NCBI GenBank assembly: GCA_033030425.1
Contig: JAUFSD010000025.1
Coordinates: 1 to 64,000 of the forward strand
Length of the DNA stretch: 64,000 bases
Direction of reading: 5' to 3'
From: Verpa conica
Lineage: Eukaryota > Ascomycota > Pezizomycetes > Pezizales > Morchellaceae
In this document: positions 1-11,922 of the stretch, piece after piece
How the letters are laid out: every line of letters begins with the position of its first letter
Position numbering within the stretch: position 1 is the stretch's first letter
Made by a program: the position numbers and the translations under genes
Notes under the pieces: model-generated
Told to the model about the DNA's origin: nothing
The model's input: the letters and a program-made list of their open reading frames with translations, nothing else
The model's database searches: none

Positions 1-1515
1 TGTTATACTATAGCAACAAGGGCAATATATGGAACCTTTGTTGAGTTGTCATACAGCGAGAAAAGACGGATATGTTACATGAGAGTTGTGGTTATACAGC
101 AACCGGAAACAGATAGGACCAGGTCTAAAGCCTGTTGTACAGGCAAAAAGTCCTCCTACACAGCTATCTAAAGACTACTGTGAGCCAGAGACTGCCCGGC
201 ATTATTTTCCTCAAAGGTTTCCAAATCCATTTCTTCAAAATATGGTGGAAACTAGAACACTGATATTGCACGGGCTGTACCGCGTACACGGGATTTCCCA
301 CGGATTTCTGAAGAGAACCAGGATCACCGCTTACTGCTGCTCTGTCCATTCATAATGTTTATATGGGATTTTGTCTATACGTTTCAACGAAACCCAAGCT
401 TTACGGAGGTGTGTTTTAAAGGGTCTTTTTGGCTGATTTCGGTGCGGGCAACGTTGATGGGATGCTGGATTTTGGGGGTTAAGCTTTTTTTAGGCCTATT
501 GACATTCCGGTCAAGTCGGATTTTCCGTACCACGTCTCAAACGTCTTAAAACTAACGAAGTATCTTTTGTACTATCTCCTAGTAGTAAAAATACTTCTTC
601 ATTGAAGTTGATATATCCAAAGGAAAAAAAATAATAAGCATGTTAGGGTGGAGCTATATTTAGTTATAATGACTTACAGGACGGTATCTATAGGACAGGT
701 GCCTATATTATTTATGCCAGTTTTTTAATATTTAATTGAGGGACGAGAGACAAGGGACTTTGTGTGGCTATTATAGATGATCCGAGGGGCAGGCGGGTAC
801 TGTGTGGCTCTATAATATGTAGACTGTGACTCCCATGAAGCGCCAGCCCACTGCAAAATCCAAGGGAAATAATCAATTCAGTATAATTTCTAATTCTATA
901 GGAAATATCTAATGTAACGTTTCAGCGCATATAATGCTCCGTACTTAGCGTGTGATGTTGATGGGACGTTGTATCTCTGAACTGTGTGCGAATATTATCT
1001 GACGTTTAAGGGGGGCAGGCGGGCACTGTGTGGCTGTGGTGGAGATAGGGTCACGGTATTGTTCAAGTATAATCAATATCTTTGGGACTTGTACTATAGA
1101 CAGTATGGGGTTACACTAAAAGGAAAATTTATATATAAGAAGGCACCACCCCCCTCCACCTCCGGTGGTTTTTTCTATTAAAAGCACCAAGTACAGGTAC
1201 GTGGATTTTCCTTCCTTATGATTTTATGACTTTGTGTTGGATATATTATATTCAACAAATATTTCGATGAAAATTAAAAAGCGTGGAGATATTGCCAATT
1301 TTACTTACATGGAATTAAAAACAGTCAAAAACCTAAATCTGAAAATCTTCATTTACCCTATATCTTGCAATGATCGCAATAAAAAAAGTTGAGTTTAAGT
1401 ATACTATACCATACTTAAACCCGTTCCGTGATTATGGTTACTACGATTCCGTTGTTATAGAGAACTTTACTAACTAGTGGTTGCCCGTTTAAGCTACGAC
1501 TGTACAGCCAAAAGA
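1..1515. other. Non-coding flank upstream of the LINE, no gene recognised
   Basis: Only short open frames occur here and none resembles a known family. The stretch is AT-rich. It contains one imperfect direct repeat of about 24 bp (about 785-808 and 1013-1036; shared core GGGGCAGGCGGG followed by ACTGTGTGGCT). The 5' end of the retrotransposon that follows probably lies in this stretch, but I see no target duplication that would fix it. Confidence 0.5.
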
Positions 1516-3271
1516 ATGAGTAGGGGACAACTTCACTCTGCACGCTTGGAGGACGGCCGTCTACTCCTTGCCGATAATCTTTTTGACCGGTATAATGCCT
1601 ATCTTTCATGCCCACAATGCCACCAAAAGGCACCGAACAAGGTTGGGACTTTTCGAAAAAGTAATGCCGGTAATGCCAATGATAAAGGGGAGAGATACCG
1701 CCGCTATATATGTTGTGCAGGTGGTATGGTCTCTCTTAAGAGCATTAGAGCCTCCAAGGGGTCCGAGCAGAAGCGGTGCACAAAAACACTAAGCACCACT
1801 GATTTTATAGCTCTTTGTTTGGAGGACGTCGGAATTGGAAAAGAGAAGGTTGATAGAATTAAAGATGGGCTACAATATGCCCCAGCATTGAATGGTAACT
1901 TGCCGCTATCAATCTATCCATTTGGTATCTTTATATTTAATTGTTTCTTTAGTTATAGTATCAACAAACCCCCCCACCAAAAAGCGAAAACTTAGTTTCA
2001 GTGGCTTTAACAATACTGGCGTTGGTATGTCTACAAAGTACCAGCGATCGAATGCTGCGAGTCTTTCCAGAAATATCCCTTCAGCTTCTACCACACCTCT
2101 TCCTCCCAGTCATGCAAGTCATGATTGTACTGAGCGGAACCATACAATGGGCTGCAACTAGAGTCCATAAGAAATGATATCCTTACGGCGCAGAAACTAC
2201 TTGCTACCGCGTTGTCATCTTTAGAAAGCCTGCAATCCTCTACTGCAGGCCGGGTAGCTACTGGTACTAGGAGTAATGGTGGAAACATGACAGCAGCTGC
2301 CAGTGGAAGTGAATCTCCGGATACCTATTTAAGCCCACCTCGCTGGTTAAGAGAAAGTAAAGGGAAGGGGAAGGAGAAAGATGCCAACAGGCCATCAACT
2401 ACTACAGGCTCACTTATAGATGGTAGGAACATTTCCGGTAAAGCCAAAGTGGTACCTGAAGCACATGTATCCCACCTATCCGCCCGAGCCGCCAGCTTCT
2501 CACCAATACTACAGCATCAACCTGGTAAGTCCTGCCAGATGAAGCCTGTTAATATAATTATATCCGTTGATAATTTCATTTAGACTCAAACGACAACGAT
2601 CCACCGATTGACGCTCTAAAATCTCTACCAGCATCAAAAGCATCGAAAGGAATGGATAGCTCCAAAGCGGTACCTGTCTGTCGGCATCTCTATGTCAAAG
2701 GCTTCAAACGGCAAAACCTAAGTAGTCTCAAACAAGTATTTCATGATACTTTAGGCTTGAAGCTACGACAGGTTCTGAATCTGAGTTGGATTGATGATTC
2801 AATTCTGGAAATGATTGTAATGGAGAAGCATGTGGCTGGCGTGACCACAAAGCTTAGCAAGGACCTAAGCTTTACTTTACTGGAGTCCTTCGACCCTTTG
2901 AATCCAGACTGTTATAAATGGGGCGATGGTAAAGTGGCCGGTGGAAGGAAGGGACAGGAGCAGGCTCTGAGAAGAGCACTTATCAAACGGCTGGCTCAGT
3001 CTTCTTCCACCACAAGTAACAGTAAAACAAAGCTGTACCTGTCACATTGGATAGAGAGACGGGGCTGGAGTAAGGAGTTCACCAAGTACTCCAAGGGAAA
3101 TGATATGGGGCTTCGAAGTAAAGTATCGAGTCAACCGGATAATGGTAAGCTGAACAATTCTGTTCCCTTTCAATATAAGAAGATAAGAGTTCTGACTACT
3201 CTGTACCACTAGATGACTCCGACAACGACTGTGTATGGATGGTTTGCTACAACGTCACTCCAGCGCATTGA
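1516..3271 (+). CDS. LINE ORF1, five exons
   Basis: Proposed exons are 1516-1894, 1953-2108, 2162-2524, 2584-3144 and 3213-3271; each junction is GT-AG and keeps frame, giving 505 residues. The first exon has a CPQC motif and further Cys residues, a possible metal-binding knuckle. A basic KKRK patch follows the first junction, then a heptad-like stretch around SIRNDILTAQKLLATAL. The fourth exon holds a globular region starting near VCRHLYVKGFKRQNL. An in-frame TGA at 3269 is followed by open frame in register to about 3537, overlapping the ORF2 start, so the TGA may be a C-to-T mutation of CGA. No family was recognised. LINE ORF1 proteins are usually RNA-binding, but that is inference here. 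A host gene captured upstream of the LINE is the alternative. Confidence 0.5.
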
Positions 3272-3446
3272 AGTTACTCTGACGGCGACGATGATGGTGG
3301 TGGGAATAGAACTCCACCTTCTGGTCAACCTGGTGGTAGTGGTACCAATATCTGGTCCCGCCGCTCTGTTCCCCTCTCCCAAGCCACTACTACTTCCCTA
3401 TCCTCATCCTCATCTAGTCATGACTCGGATTACTCAGATTTGAAGA

Positions 3447-6400
3447 ATGTTGATGGACCTTCAAATCGGATATGTGAATGTGCACTCCCTGCAGGACGGG
3501 AAGTTTTATCACATTCTGGGGATGTTGGAGAAGAAGTTTGATTTCATTTTTGTTGCGGAACACTGGTACACAAAGCATGCTAGCAGGCTGGCAAATACGG
3601 CGGTGATTGGGACGACGGTCCTACCTCGAGGCTACGCTCAACGACATCTTAAAGGGAGGTTTAGTGGTGGAATTTATTTGTTGGCATCAGACAGGTGGAA
3701 GGGGCAGGTTCTGGGTGTGGTGGGTGATCAGTATGGGATAGCGGCGAGGTTGAAAGGTTTTTCTTTTGCTGGTGTCTATTATCCTCCGACCTCTATGACT
3801 ACGGTGGCTATGGAACAACATCTCCTCAACCTGACAGGAATTGATCTGGTACTTGGAGATATTAATGTCAGGTTTCCAGGTCAACAGCCTGTTGGTCCTA
3901 TGGATAGAGTACAAGCCTTTCAACGTTGGCAAGCAGGAGGGAATTTTACTAGAATGGCACCTAGTTTTGGTGGTGGTAGTGGTGGTAGTGGTAGTGGTAG
4001 TGGTAGTCGTGGGATCCCATTGACGACAGATCATGCTTTCATCTCGAATGCCCCGGTGATGGTGAACAGTACTCTCACTCTCCATTCATGTCAGGAGTTG
4101 AAAATATATACCGATCATAAGTACATGATGGAGGTTGATATTGATGCTGTTGGGATCTTAAACGGTGGTAATGCTGGTGGTGGTGGTGGGGTAGATAGTG
4201 AAAATGATGGGGTTTTGAGGTTTCGGATTAATAGATTGAGGGGTGGTGAGGGTTTGGCTGCTGGGAATGGGGTAAAGAGAGGGAAGAAAAAAGATTATGG
4301 GAAATTGTTTCGGGAGTCTTGGAGCTTGATGCAGGATATGTGTAATTGGAAAGAGGGGTCGGAAGAGTATGATGTGGATATGTTGGACATGTTGCTGGTG
4401 GGGAAGTTGCAGTCAATATCGGAGGAGGTTTTGGGAATTGTTAGGCCAACAGTGGAACGGAAAGGTCCGGATAGAGTGGTGGGTGGGCTTTCAACCTCGA
4501 CTGATATCGACGCAGCTATTGGACTATTCAAAAGAATCCAGAGATCTTCCACTGCTGGTAAAACTATCATATCCGAACTGGACAGCAGTACACCCATGGA
4601 AGAGTGCGAGGCCAAGTATGAGAATGTCTACAACAGCTCCACATCTTCTTCCACGTCTACCACCAATGTGAGCGGTACTTCCAAGTCTAGCTCCAGTGTT
4701 CCATATGGTGAACCTCTGATGGATGATGTGGAGATTACCAGCGTGCTGCTAGATATGGTCTCTGAGAAGCGAGTCAAGAAGTTCATCTCTAGGTTTCCAG
4801 GTAGCAAATCTTGTGGCGAGGATGGTATTCATGCACTACAAATGAAGGCTCTGCTGGATACTTCATTTGTCACCGATCTCTCACTCCTCTTCCAGGCCTG
4901 CATACTTACTGGCTCTACACCTGAGCGGTGGAACAGATCGATTCTTTACCCTATTCGAAAGGACCCCAGTCTTCCATACACGGCAGCCAACACAAGGCCT
5001 ATCTCCATACTGGTAATGTTCAGGAGGGTATTTGAGAGCCTTATACTTCCTGCCTTTGAAGATTCCTCCCTTCCTTCAACACGGTTGATGCTGGGCAGGG
5101 TGGCTTCCGGAAAGGCTACTCCACTCTTACACATGCTCTCACTCTCCACCATTCTCTGGCGACAAAAGCTCTCCCCATCGCAGTGTTCCTTGATTTTGAG
5201 GCAGCGTTTGATATGGTCAGCAGAGATAGACTGGTGGAGGAGTTGCGTGCTCAGGGTATGCCGGCTCTGCTGGTACAACTGGTGGTCCAACTCATGTTCA
5301 CCTCCATGTCCTACAGCCTGATTGTCAATGGTGCCTCTTCTGGTTCCCATCGAAGGGTTGTTGGTATTCCACAAGGCTCCCCTCTATCTCCTGTCATGTT
5401 CAACAAGTTCGTCAACTCCCTAGTGGTGGCTCTCAATGCTACGGTGTGTGATGCCAGTGGACTGCCCTCTAGTCTCTTCTTTGCGGATGATGGGGTTCTT
5501 ATGTGTCGGGATTGGGTGAAAGCCACGGTGCTGCTCGACATATGTGAGCGTTGGGCTGTGGACCATGAGATGCGCTTCAAGGTGCCCAAGTGTGGTGTTG
5601 TTACTACCAAGACTATGCACAACAGATGGCATACCCCTCTCTCCCTCTATGGAAGTCCTCTGCCAGTGGTCGATACCTACCGCTACCTTGGCTTCCCTGT
5701 CACCTGTAATGGTATAGACTTTGACGCCCATCGGGACAGGATTGTTGAGAAGACCCTTAAGCTCAAAGGTTTCCTCCAGCTGAGCTCAGACTCTTGGACT
5801 CCTCGTGTCAGGCTCAATCTCTTTAAGGTCTACCTACGACCGATTATGGAGTATGGGCTGCCTCTCTTCGATGCTTGGGTCAAGTCTGGTGCCTGGCTAA
5901 AGTTCCTCAAGCCTCTGGAGCTGGCGTGGAATGAGTGCATGGTGTGGGTGGCTGGTGGTACCTCCAAGCGTCCCAAGCTCTTTGGCAACCTCTGTGGAGT
6001 CCTGGAGATCAGGCATCGAATGGAACACTTACGCTGTAGCTTCCAACACCATCTCTATACCATGGATGCTAGTAACCCACTTCGGAATATTGTTGGCTTC
6101 CTTCCTACTAGAAGGTCCAAGACTTTACTGGTTGGTCACCTGGCTTATGATAAGCTGTATGGGAGGTTCAGGGAGGAGACGGTGGGGCTTGTTGGACTCG
6201 ACGCTGGTAAGGTCAAGGAAAAGCTGGTGGAGTTTTTGGCGGTGGAGAAGAGTGCGGTGGTAGGAAAGAGGGATGATAAGACTGGGACTATGTTGGCTAT
6301 AGTGGAGCCGGAGGCTAGACTGGTTGGTCTTGACATGGTTGCTGTTCTGGGTATGTTTTAATATTTTTCTCTTATTGTATTTTTTTATTTTTTATTTTTA

Positions 6401-6829
6401 TTATTTTTTATTTATTTAATTTGTATTGTCCTGCTTGTTTGACTTGGAGGAGAGGTGGGACTGACACTGGAGTGCTTTAATCATTTAGGTATTCCGAATG
6501 GCAAGCAGCAGACTACTTTGTGGGATTGGAGACGGGGACTGTACGGCTTTGGTAGAGTTTGTTTGTGTGGGGTGAGATGGGATAGGGGACATGTTCGCTG
6601 TATGGCTATGAGTGGGATTCTGACTGGGGTTTTGACGGAGGAAGAAGAGGAGCTGATGGAACTCGACAAGGTGTTACACCCGCCTGACACCAAATACACC
6701 GTGATTGATTACCTCCTAAATATCCGGGCTCATGACAGGGCGTATGATATATTGGCTGAGTGGAGTAAGAGAATGGCTGATATGTTTGTTGCTGGTCGTG
6801 TGGCTGCTGCTAATAACGGGAGTGATTGA
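3447..6829 (+). pseudogene. LINE ORF2: endonuclease-reverse transcriptase, frameshifted
   Basis: The N-terminal endonuclease/exonuclease/phosphatase domain shows the expected order: NVHSL, AEHW, a YYPPTS segment, GDINVR, TDHAFIS and TDHKYM, so its catalytic residues appear intact. It is followed by a Gly-rich insertion and then RT blocks SCGEDGIH and NTRPISIL. The frame then switches near 5060-5090 into GQGGFRKGYSTL, FLDFEAAFDMV, GIPQGSPLSP and the catalytic FADDG. The switch lies in a CT-rich run and is best read as a 1-nt indel. At 6351-6488 a GTATGT...TTTAG interval removes an early stop and joins to a C-terminal segment with LCGVRWDRGHVRC, a Cys/His motif typical of LINE tails. The tail ends at 6829. 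Confidence 0.82.
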
Positions 6830-7285
6830 TCTTTTTATTCGATTAGTGCTTGTGTCGTCTTTGTGTTTTTTTGTTACTATGGATGCTTCTATTTATTTTC
6901 TCTATTTCTTTTATTTTGCTGGTCTCTTATAAATTTTGTTCTCTTTTACTTTGACGACACTAGTATTGATGGGGTGGTGTGGAGGACTGGGGCCGCATGG
7001 TGCTTGGTGCTGGGTATTCTGTACTTGGTACCTTGCCCTTAGTGGAGGGGAGGACTGGTGACTTGGTGGTGGTAGCTTGAGTTGGTAGCGTATCGCTAAG
7101 CTTGCCCCTCTTTGTGGATTGCAGCTGGCCGTACTACTCTCCTGTCTTACTGCTTCTCTTATTACTTGTCTCTTCTCTCTGCGCAATCGCAAGGGTGATA
7201 CTTAGTTTATACTTTGTACTTATCCTATTAGCTGGAGTTAATAAAATTCTTAATCACTAACCCTAACTAAACTAACCCTAAATAC
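6830..7285 (+). other. LINE 3' untranslated region with telomere-like tail
   Basis: No open frame is conserved here. The region is T/G-rich and ends with a simple tail of CTAACCCTAACTAAAC type at 7258-7283 rather than poly(A). Fungal LINE tails are often short tandem repeats, so this probably marks the element's 3' terminus. Confidence 0.55.
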
Positions 7286-7490
7286 GCCTTCCATACGCCT
7301 CCCACGGTGCTTTGGAACTCAATTGCAGTCCCCAAAGGCTGTATATATCGATTTTTCTCTAATTGGGGCCCGAGATGGACGGTCCTCCCCCCGTCCTTTG
7401 CTCAAAATCCGGAACCGCCCCGCCTTGTGGAGCGGTTCAGGGCAGTTTCTTGGCTCGGGCTGAAGGATCAGCGCCGCTTTAAATCAGTTG
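7286..7490 (+). repeat. Dispersed repeat R1, copy 1
   Basis: The stretch contains CATACGCCTCCCACGGTGCT, then AACTCAATTGCAGTCCCCAA, GGCTGTATATATCGATTT and CAAAATCCGGAACCGCCCC. The same ordered blocks recur at 19425-19612 and 24455-24605, and a related tail recurs at 18505-18712. It abuts the LINE tail directly. No coding sequence was seen. The family is unclassified; it may be an LTR-like fragment or a non-autonomous element. Confidence 0.7.
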
Positions 7491-7511
7491 CATAACCATA
7501 CTCCAATTCCT

Positions 7512-9232
7512 TCAATCCTTGCCAAATCTAGTGCTATATATCCCAAGATATCCCGGGCTGAAAGATCGACACCTGCCTCGGTGAGCGCTGGATTTCAGCA
7601 ACTCGTGTAGGACCGTCCGCCTGGAATTGTCCGTAGCTGAAATATCGGTGCCTTGCTCAAGTAGCAGTCTGGTGAACTTGATATTTCCACACTCAACGGC
7701 AACATTAAGTGCTGTTCGGCCTGATAGATCACAGGTAAATACATCCACCCCTCTCCTCAATAGCGGGAAGGTTGTTCCTCGAACGCACCAACCAGTGTAA
7801 TAAGGTCTGCCTAAAGTTGTCTCGGGCGGAGGTTTTGGCACCATTGTTAAGGAGTAGCTGAAAAGCCTTCATATGCTCATGAGCCGCCGCTAGGTGCAGT
7901 GGCGTTGCACCATTATTGTCCTGAGCTAAGATCTTAGCGCTGTTTTCAAGTAATAGCCACATATTCCACTTCCGCGCACAAATCGCTGCTAGATTTAATG
8001 CTGTTCGTCCTGTTTTATCTGGAGCGGAAACATCGACGCCTTTTTTAACCTATAATCGCATAGCACGAAGCTTGTTGTACGGTGGATAGGTCGCCGCTTG
8101 CACAGCTGTACATTCTTGTTTATCCTTAATAGAAACATCTGCACAATTCTCAGAAGTAGTTGTATCACCGGTCTATTGGCACCCACGTGTAGGACTGTCC
8201 GTCCACCGTGGTCCAGAGCCGAGATTTTGGCACCATACTTAAGTAATAGCTAGACTACTTTATCATTACCGCTACTCGCTGCTAGTTGTAGTGCTGTCTG
8301 GCCTCGTTCTTCCTAGACTGAAGATCGGCACCTTTATCAAGCAATATCGGAGTACTCTCAAACCCAACGAAGGAATTCGCCGACTCGTGCAATGGTGTCC
8401 TTCCACGTGTGTCTTTAGCCCAAATATCTGCACCACTATCAAGTAGTGATAGCTTTGCCGAGGCAGAAACTGTGTGTAGAGCCGTCCGTCCGTATATATC
8501 CAGGGCTGAATGGTCGGCACCATGGTCAAGTAAAATTTGTATCCCTTTAGTATTATGTTGACACCCGGTGGAGCGCTGTTCGCCCAAAAAACCCTCCTTT
8601 GATAGAAGTATCTGCCTCTTCTTTAAGCAGTAGCTGGACTACCGCCATGTATAACTCTGTCTCACCTTCTCGATCCTTCGAAATCTCGGCTCCGCCCTCG
8701 AGAAGTGCCTGTACCACACGTTCAAACCCGCCCTGCGTAGCGTAATGTAAGGCGGTCAATCCAAATGTATCGCGAATCGAAGAATCAACACTTTTTTTCA
8801 AGTAGGAGTCATCGCTTCTTGGCCACCGGTCGCTGCTAAGTGTAGTTTCATCTGCCCAGAACTGCTTAGCAAAAATATCAAAGCCCTTTTTAATTAAGAA
8901 CAGAACTATAGCTTCATGGCCATGAAACACAGCTAGCCCCATGGGTGTTTTACGCTCCAAGTAGGCCGATGCCCTAGCACCCTTATCGAGAAGTAGCTTG
9001 AACAATGTCCCATTCCCGCTCATTGCTGCTATATCTAATGCTGACATCTATTTTGTCTTTATTTTAATACCGAATTGGTCACGGGCTATTTGGGCCATGT
9101 AGGGGGTCCAGGTATCGAAGTTCACGTCCGCCCCTAATGCTAACGCTTGTCCGACTAGGCGCTCGAACCCGTTATACACAGCCCAAAGAAAGGCCTGGTC
9201 TATTCGAGGAGCCAGATGGGCAGCATGGTAGA
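7512..9232 (-). pseudogene. Decayed ankyrin-repeat gene
   Basis: On the minus strand at least eight ankyrin units can be read across several frames. Examples are ALDIAAMSGNGTLFKLLLD, FGLTALHYATQGGFERVVQA, YGRTALHTVS, RGRTPLHESAN, NGATPLHLAAAHEHMKAFQL and SGRTALNVAVECGNIKFTRL. The upstream unit near 9232 reads FLWAVYNGFERLVGQALALG and is cut from the next by an in-frame TAG. Frames change near 8580, 8280, 7960 and 7730. Ankyrin units mediate protein binding; in fungi long arrays are common in NLR-like and HET-linked proteins. No NACHT or HET domain is visible. The many breaks argue for a dead gene rather than introns alone. Confidence 0.8.
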
Positions 9233-10351
9233 ATTACGGTGTTAGGGGCACATTGAGGTGGTGGCTTATTTAAGGAAGGAGTTCAGGGGGTGTGGGGAGG
9301 TTATCGGCGATGACAAGGATAAGTTCGTTCGGGAGATTACTGAGTGGCATAATTAGATATAGGTGATGGAGGTTCGGTCTTTTTGCAAAAGAAGAGGAGT
9401 ATCGGTTATATAGAGTTAAAGAGCAGGTATTTGAGTCGGTGTACAGATGTATAAATACTACGCTAGAGGTTAGGGTTTATGTTGTCTATAAATAGATTTG
9501 GTAGAGTCTCTAGTGAAGAACAAGGGCGGCCAGTACCTACTACTCGAGGACACCGGTGGCCAGTTAAACTTCCAAACCCCGAGTGGGCTACTATCACACT
9601 AATTCTACCAGAAACTCTCTAATGTTTATTCAAGAACCCCTATTAGTCCAGAGAAAGATACACCTCTAGGCCCAAAGGAGCTACTGTACTTTCACCTAGG
9701 ATCATTCACTCAACTGAACACTACCCTTGTGTTTACTTCATCAGCTTTCGATGGAAGACAGCATAAAGGCAACTACAGGATATGCCAATATAAAGTTATT
9801 GGTTCTACGGTCAAAACACTCCATACAGCTCCGGGCAGAATTATTGTTGAAATTTGACTCGCAAGATAACCGGCCTTCTACGTTTTTGGCGGAGGTTTGG
9901 GTAATAGTATTGGCCGGAAGCCCCCCTGCTCGATAAACTTGTTTCTAGAATAATCTACCGGAGGCTGTAATTTTTGTAGTTTATAATACTAATATAGGCA
10001 CACTGTTGTCTAGCCAACTAGTCCGAGGCTTAGAGCCACCAGACAGGCTCCGTATAAGTAAATTCATAGATTATCACTCGATCCCACCGTGGTTCTCTTC
10101 TCTTCGGTTGGCCCCTACTAACGAGAGTGAAATTTACCTATGATACTATCGCTGACATGTCAAGAACGGAGTTGTTAACCTCTAGCACGCAATTGCTAGT
10201 ATAATACCGGTATGTGTAATAAGCGTTAGTCGGATGGGAGAAATAATACTGTGTTTCTATTTGTCACAACAAGTAGCCCCCAACCGTGCCCTACACTCTA
10301 CAGCTGTGGACCCATCTAAAGCCCCCCAGAAATAACTGAAATTTATTACGA
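9233..10351. other. Intergenic, no gene recognised
   Basis: Short open frames only. A broken plus-strand frame around 9520-9870 has protein-like composition (for example GSFTQLNTTLVFTSSAFDG) but matches nothing I recognise and is interrupted by stops. One TTAGGG-like motif lies at 9468-9479. Confidence 0.4.
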
Positions 10352-11706
10352 TCAACTACTATTAGACACGACTAGTCTTAATAGATCGTTAGTCAACGCT
10401 GGATAGTCTACTGAGATTCCGTTCATCTCTTCGCGATGCGTTGTATACAACTCTTTCAGCAATTTCCCCAACCCCTCCCTAAACTGTACCAAATCCTGAT
10501 CATTCTCCCAATCAGATAATAAGAGCTCCTTAGCATACGCCGTCTTCCAAAGGCGGATAACATCAATATCCGTGAGTTGTTTCATGACGTACATGAAGCA
10601 CCTCACTGATGCATCCACAAGCTGTTGACAATCATATTTAAACGCGATAGCATACACACCCACGTGGAATGACCCCTCTGCAAGATCACTCGAAGGAGTA
10701 TCTGACTCGGCTCCCTCTTTGGATCGGTAGGTATATGTATAGCTACCAGTGTACAGGAACTCGATTAAGGCTGAGACAATTTCCGGCTCGTCTTCTGGCA
10801 TGTTGATCTTCTTGTCTGAGGCTTCCTTAAATTGTCCATTGAGGGCCGCGTGGAAGAATGGCAGGCGGCATAATATACTCTGGGAGGCATGGAACCTGAT
10901 GCCTTCCGCTCCGACGATCAATGCGACAGTTGGAGACATGAGGTTCCTAGAGGGAATAGTGAGCGACACAGAAGGCTTGAGTAGTAAGAATTAACCTATT
11001 TTCTTACTGAGCAAACTTAGAAAGAGCTACTAGTCGTGGTGCATCAGGTTCAGGGTCAACTTGTTTTTCGTATTTTACAACCTTTGGAGGTTGGTCAAGG
11101 TTCAGATACGTGGCAAAGGTTGCCTTTAAGACACGGATATATGTGTCACTATTCAATTCTATATTAGCTCTGTCTCTGCGATATAGAATTAGTAGTAGTA
11201 CTAACGCTTTCCCACTGAGGTATAATAATCCCATATGTGGCCCAAATCCGCTCCAAGTGAATGAAGAGGCAATTGACTGCCCGTAGGGTCCCCATTTTGT
11301 TCCTAGGAAGCATAGATAAGTAACAGCCTACCGGTAGATGAGGGTTACATGCCCTTGCTTGTTACGAAGACTAGTTTAGAGATTGCACCACCGGAAAAAG
11401 TGCCTTCAACTGTTGTAATGAATTCGCCGGGTGCCAGGATGACATCACTCTGAGTGCCAACATTTCCACCACGGGCGATTGGGGTATTATCAGGATAATG
11501 CACCTAAAGCCTGGTGATTAGTTGTTTCTGGCCATAGGTATTACGCTGGTATATACCGTCAAAGAACGAATATAGGTGTCGTGCTTCACAATGATTCGGC
11601 TGATTACAGCTTTATTAAGGTCTTGAATACAGGTTATGTCATCAAAGTCTGTTGCACTCCCACTTCCGTGAGAGTCTGTTGCTGTGAGTTTCCTAGCCGA
11701 TGTCAT
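10352..11706 (-). CDS. Jacalin-like lectin fused to BTB/POZ domain
   Basis: Four exons on the minus strand: 11706-11557, 11503-11353, 11302-11008 and 10946-10352. They total 1191 nt (396 aa). Exons 1-3 give a jacalin-type beta-prism lectin: IIVKHDTYIRSLTVHYPD, IARGGNVG, APGEFITTVEGTFSGGAISK, LVFVTSKGTKWGPYG. Intron 2 (11303-11352) is GC-AG; using it restores the family motif TSKGTKWGPYG and the frame. Intron 3 starts inside what would otherwise be a CAG-TAA stop and joins directly to the BTB domain (NLMSPTVALIVGAEGIRFHA, LPFFHAALNGQFKEAS, EIVSALIEFLYTGSYTY). Jacalin folds bind mannose/galactose-type glycans; BTB domains dimerise and often recruit CUL3. A glycan sensor coupled to an interaction domain is inferred. 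The alternative is two adjacent genes with a 34-bp gap. Confidence 0.75.
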
Positions 11707-11922
11707 AAGTAGTTCACGTTAGTTGTTTGACGTTGATGGTTTTGAGGTTGGAATCAGCCGGAGGTGGCGTCGTCCCCCGCTTTCGATACTCGGTTAGCAG
11801 AGGTTATATGTGGCATGTAGCTGCGAGATACAAAAACTGCTGACTACACACGTTTTTAGACAAACACAGTGTGTTTGAGGAAAACCTGTCGCCGGAAACG
11901 AAAACGTATTTAGGGGTGGCAG

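Larger units (their letters stand above)
1516..7285 (+). mobile_element. Non-LTR retrotransposon (LINE) with intron-like interruptions
   Basis: The unit has an ORF1, an ORF2 with an apurinic-type endonuclease followed by a reverse transcriptase, and a short C-terminal Cys/His segment. This is the usual two-ORF LINE order. The 3' end runs into a telomere-like simple tail (7258-7283: CTAACCCTAACTAAACTAAC, then CCTAAAT), and a different dispersed repeat starts immediately after it. The RT domain carries one apparent +1/-1 frameshift near 5060-5090, so the copy is probably dead or recently inactivated. Five GT-AG intervals inside the two ORFs restore reading frame when removed. The 5' boundary is not determined; the start given is the first ATG of ORF1. 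Confidence 0.8.

Noticed and set aside
4950..5095. Frame change in the RT explained by an intron
   Set aside because: Available GT-AG pairs would delete the conserved RT block with FRRVFES; a 1-nt indel is simpler.
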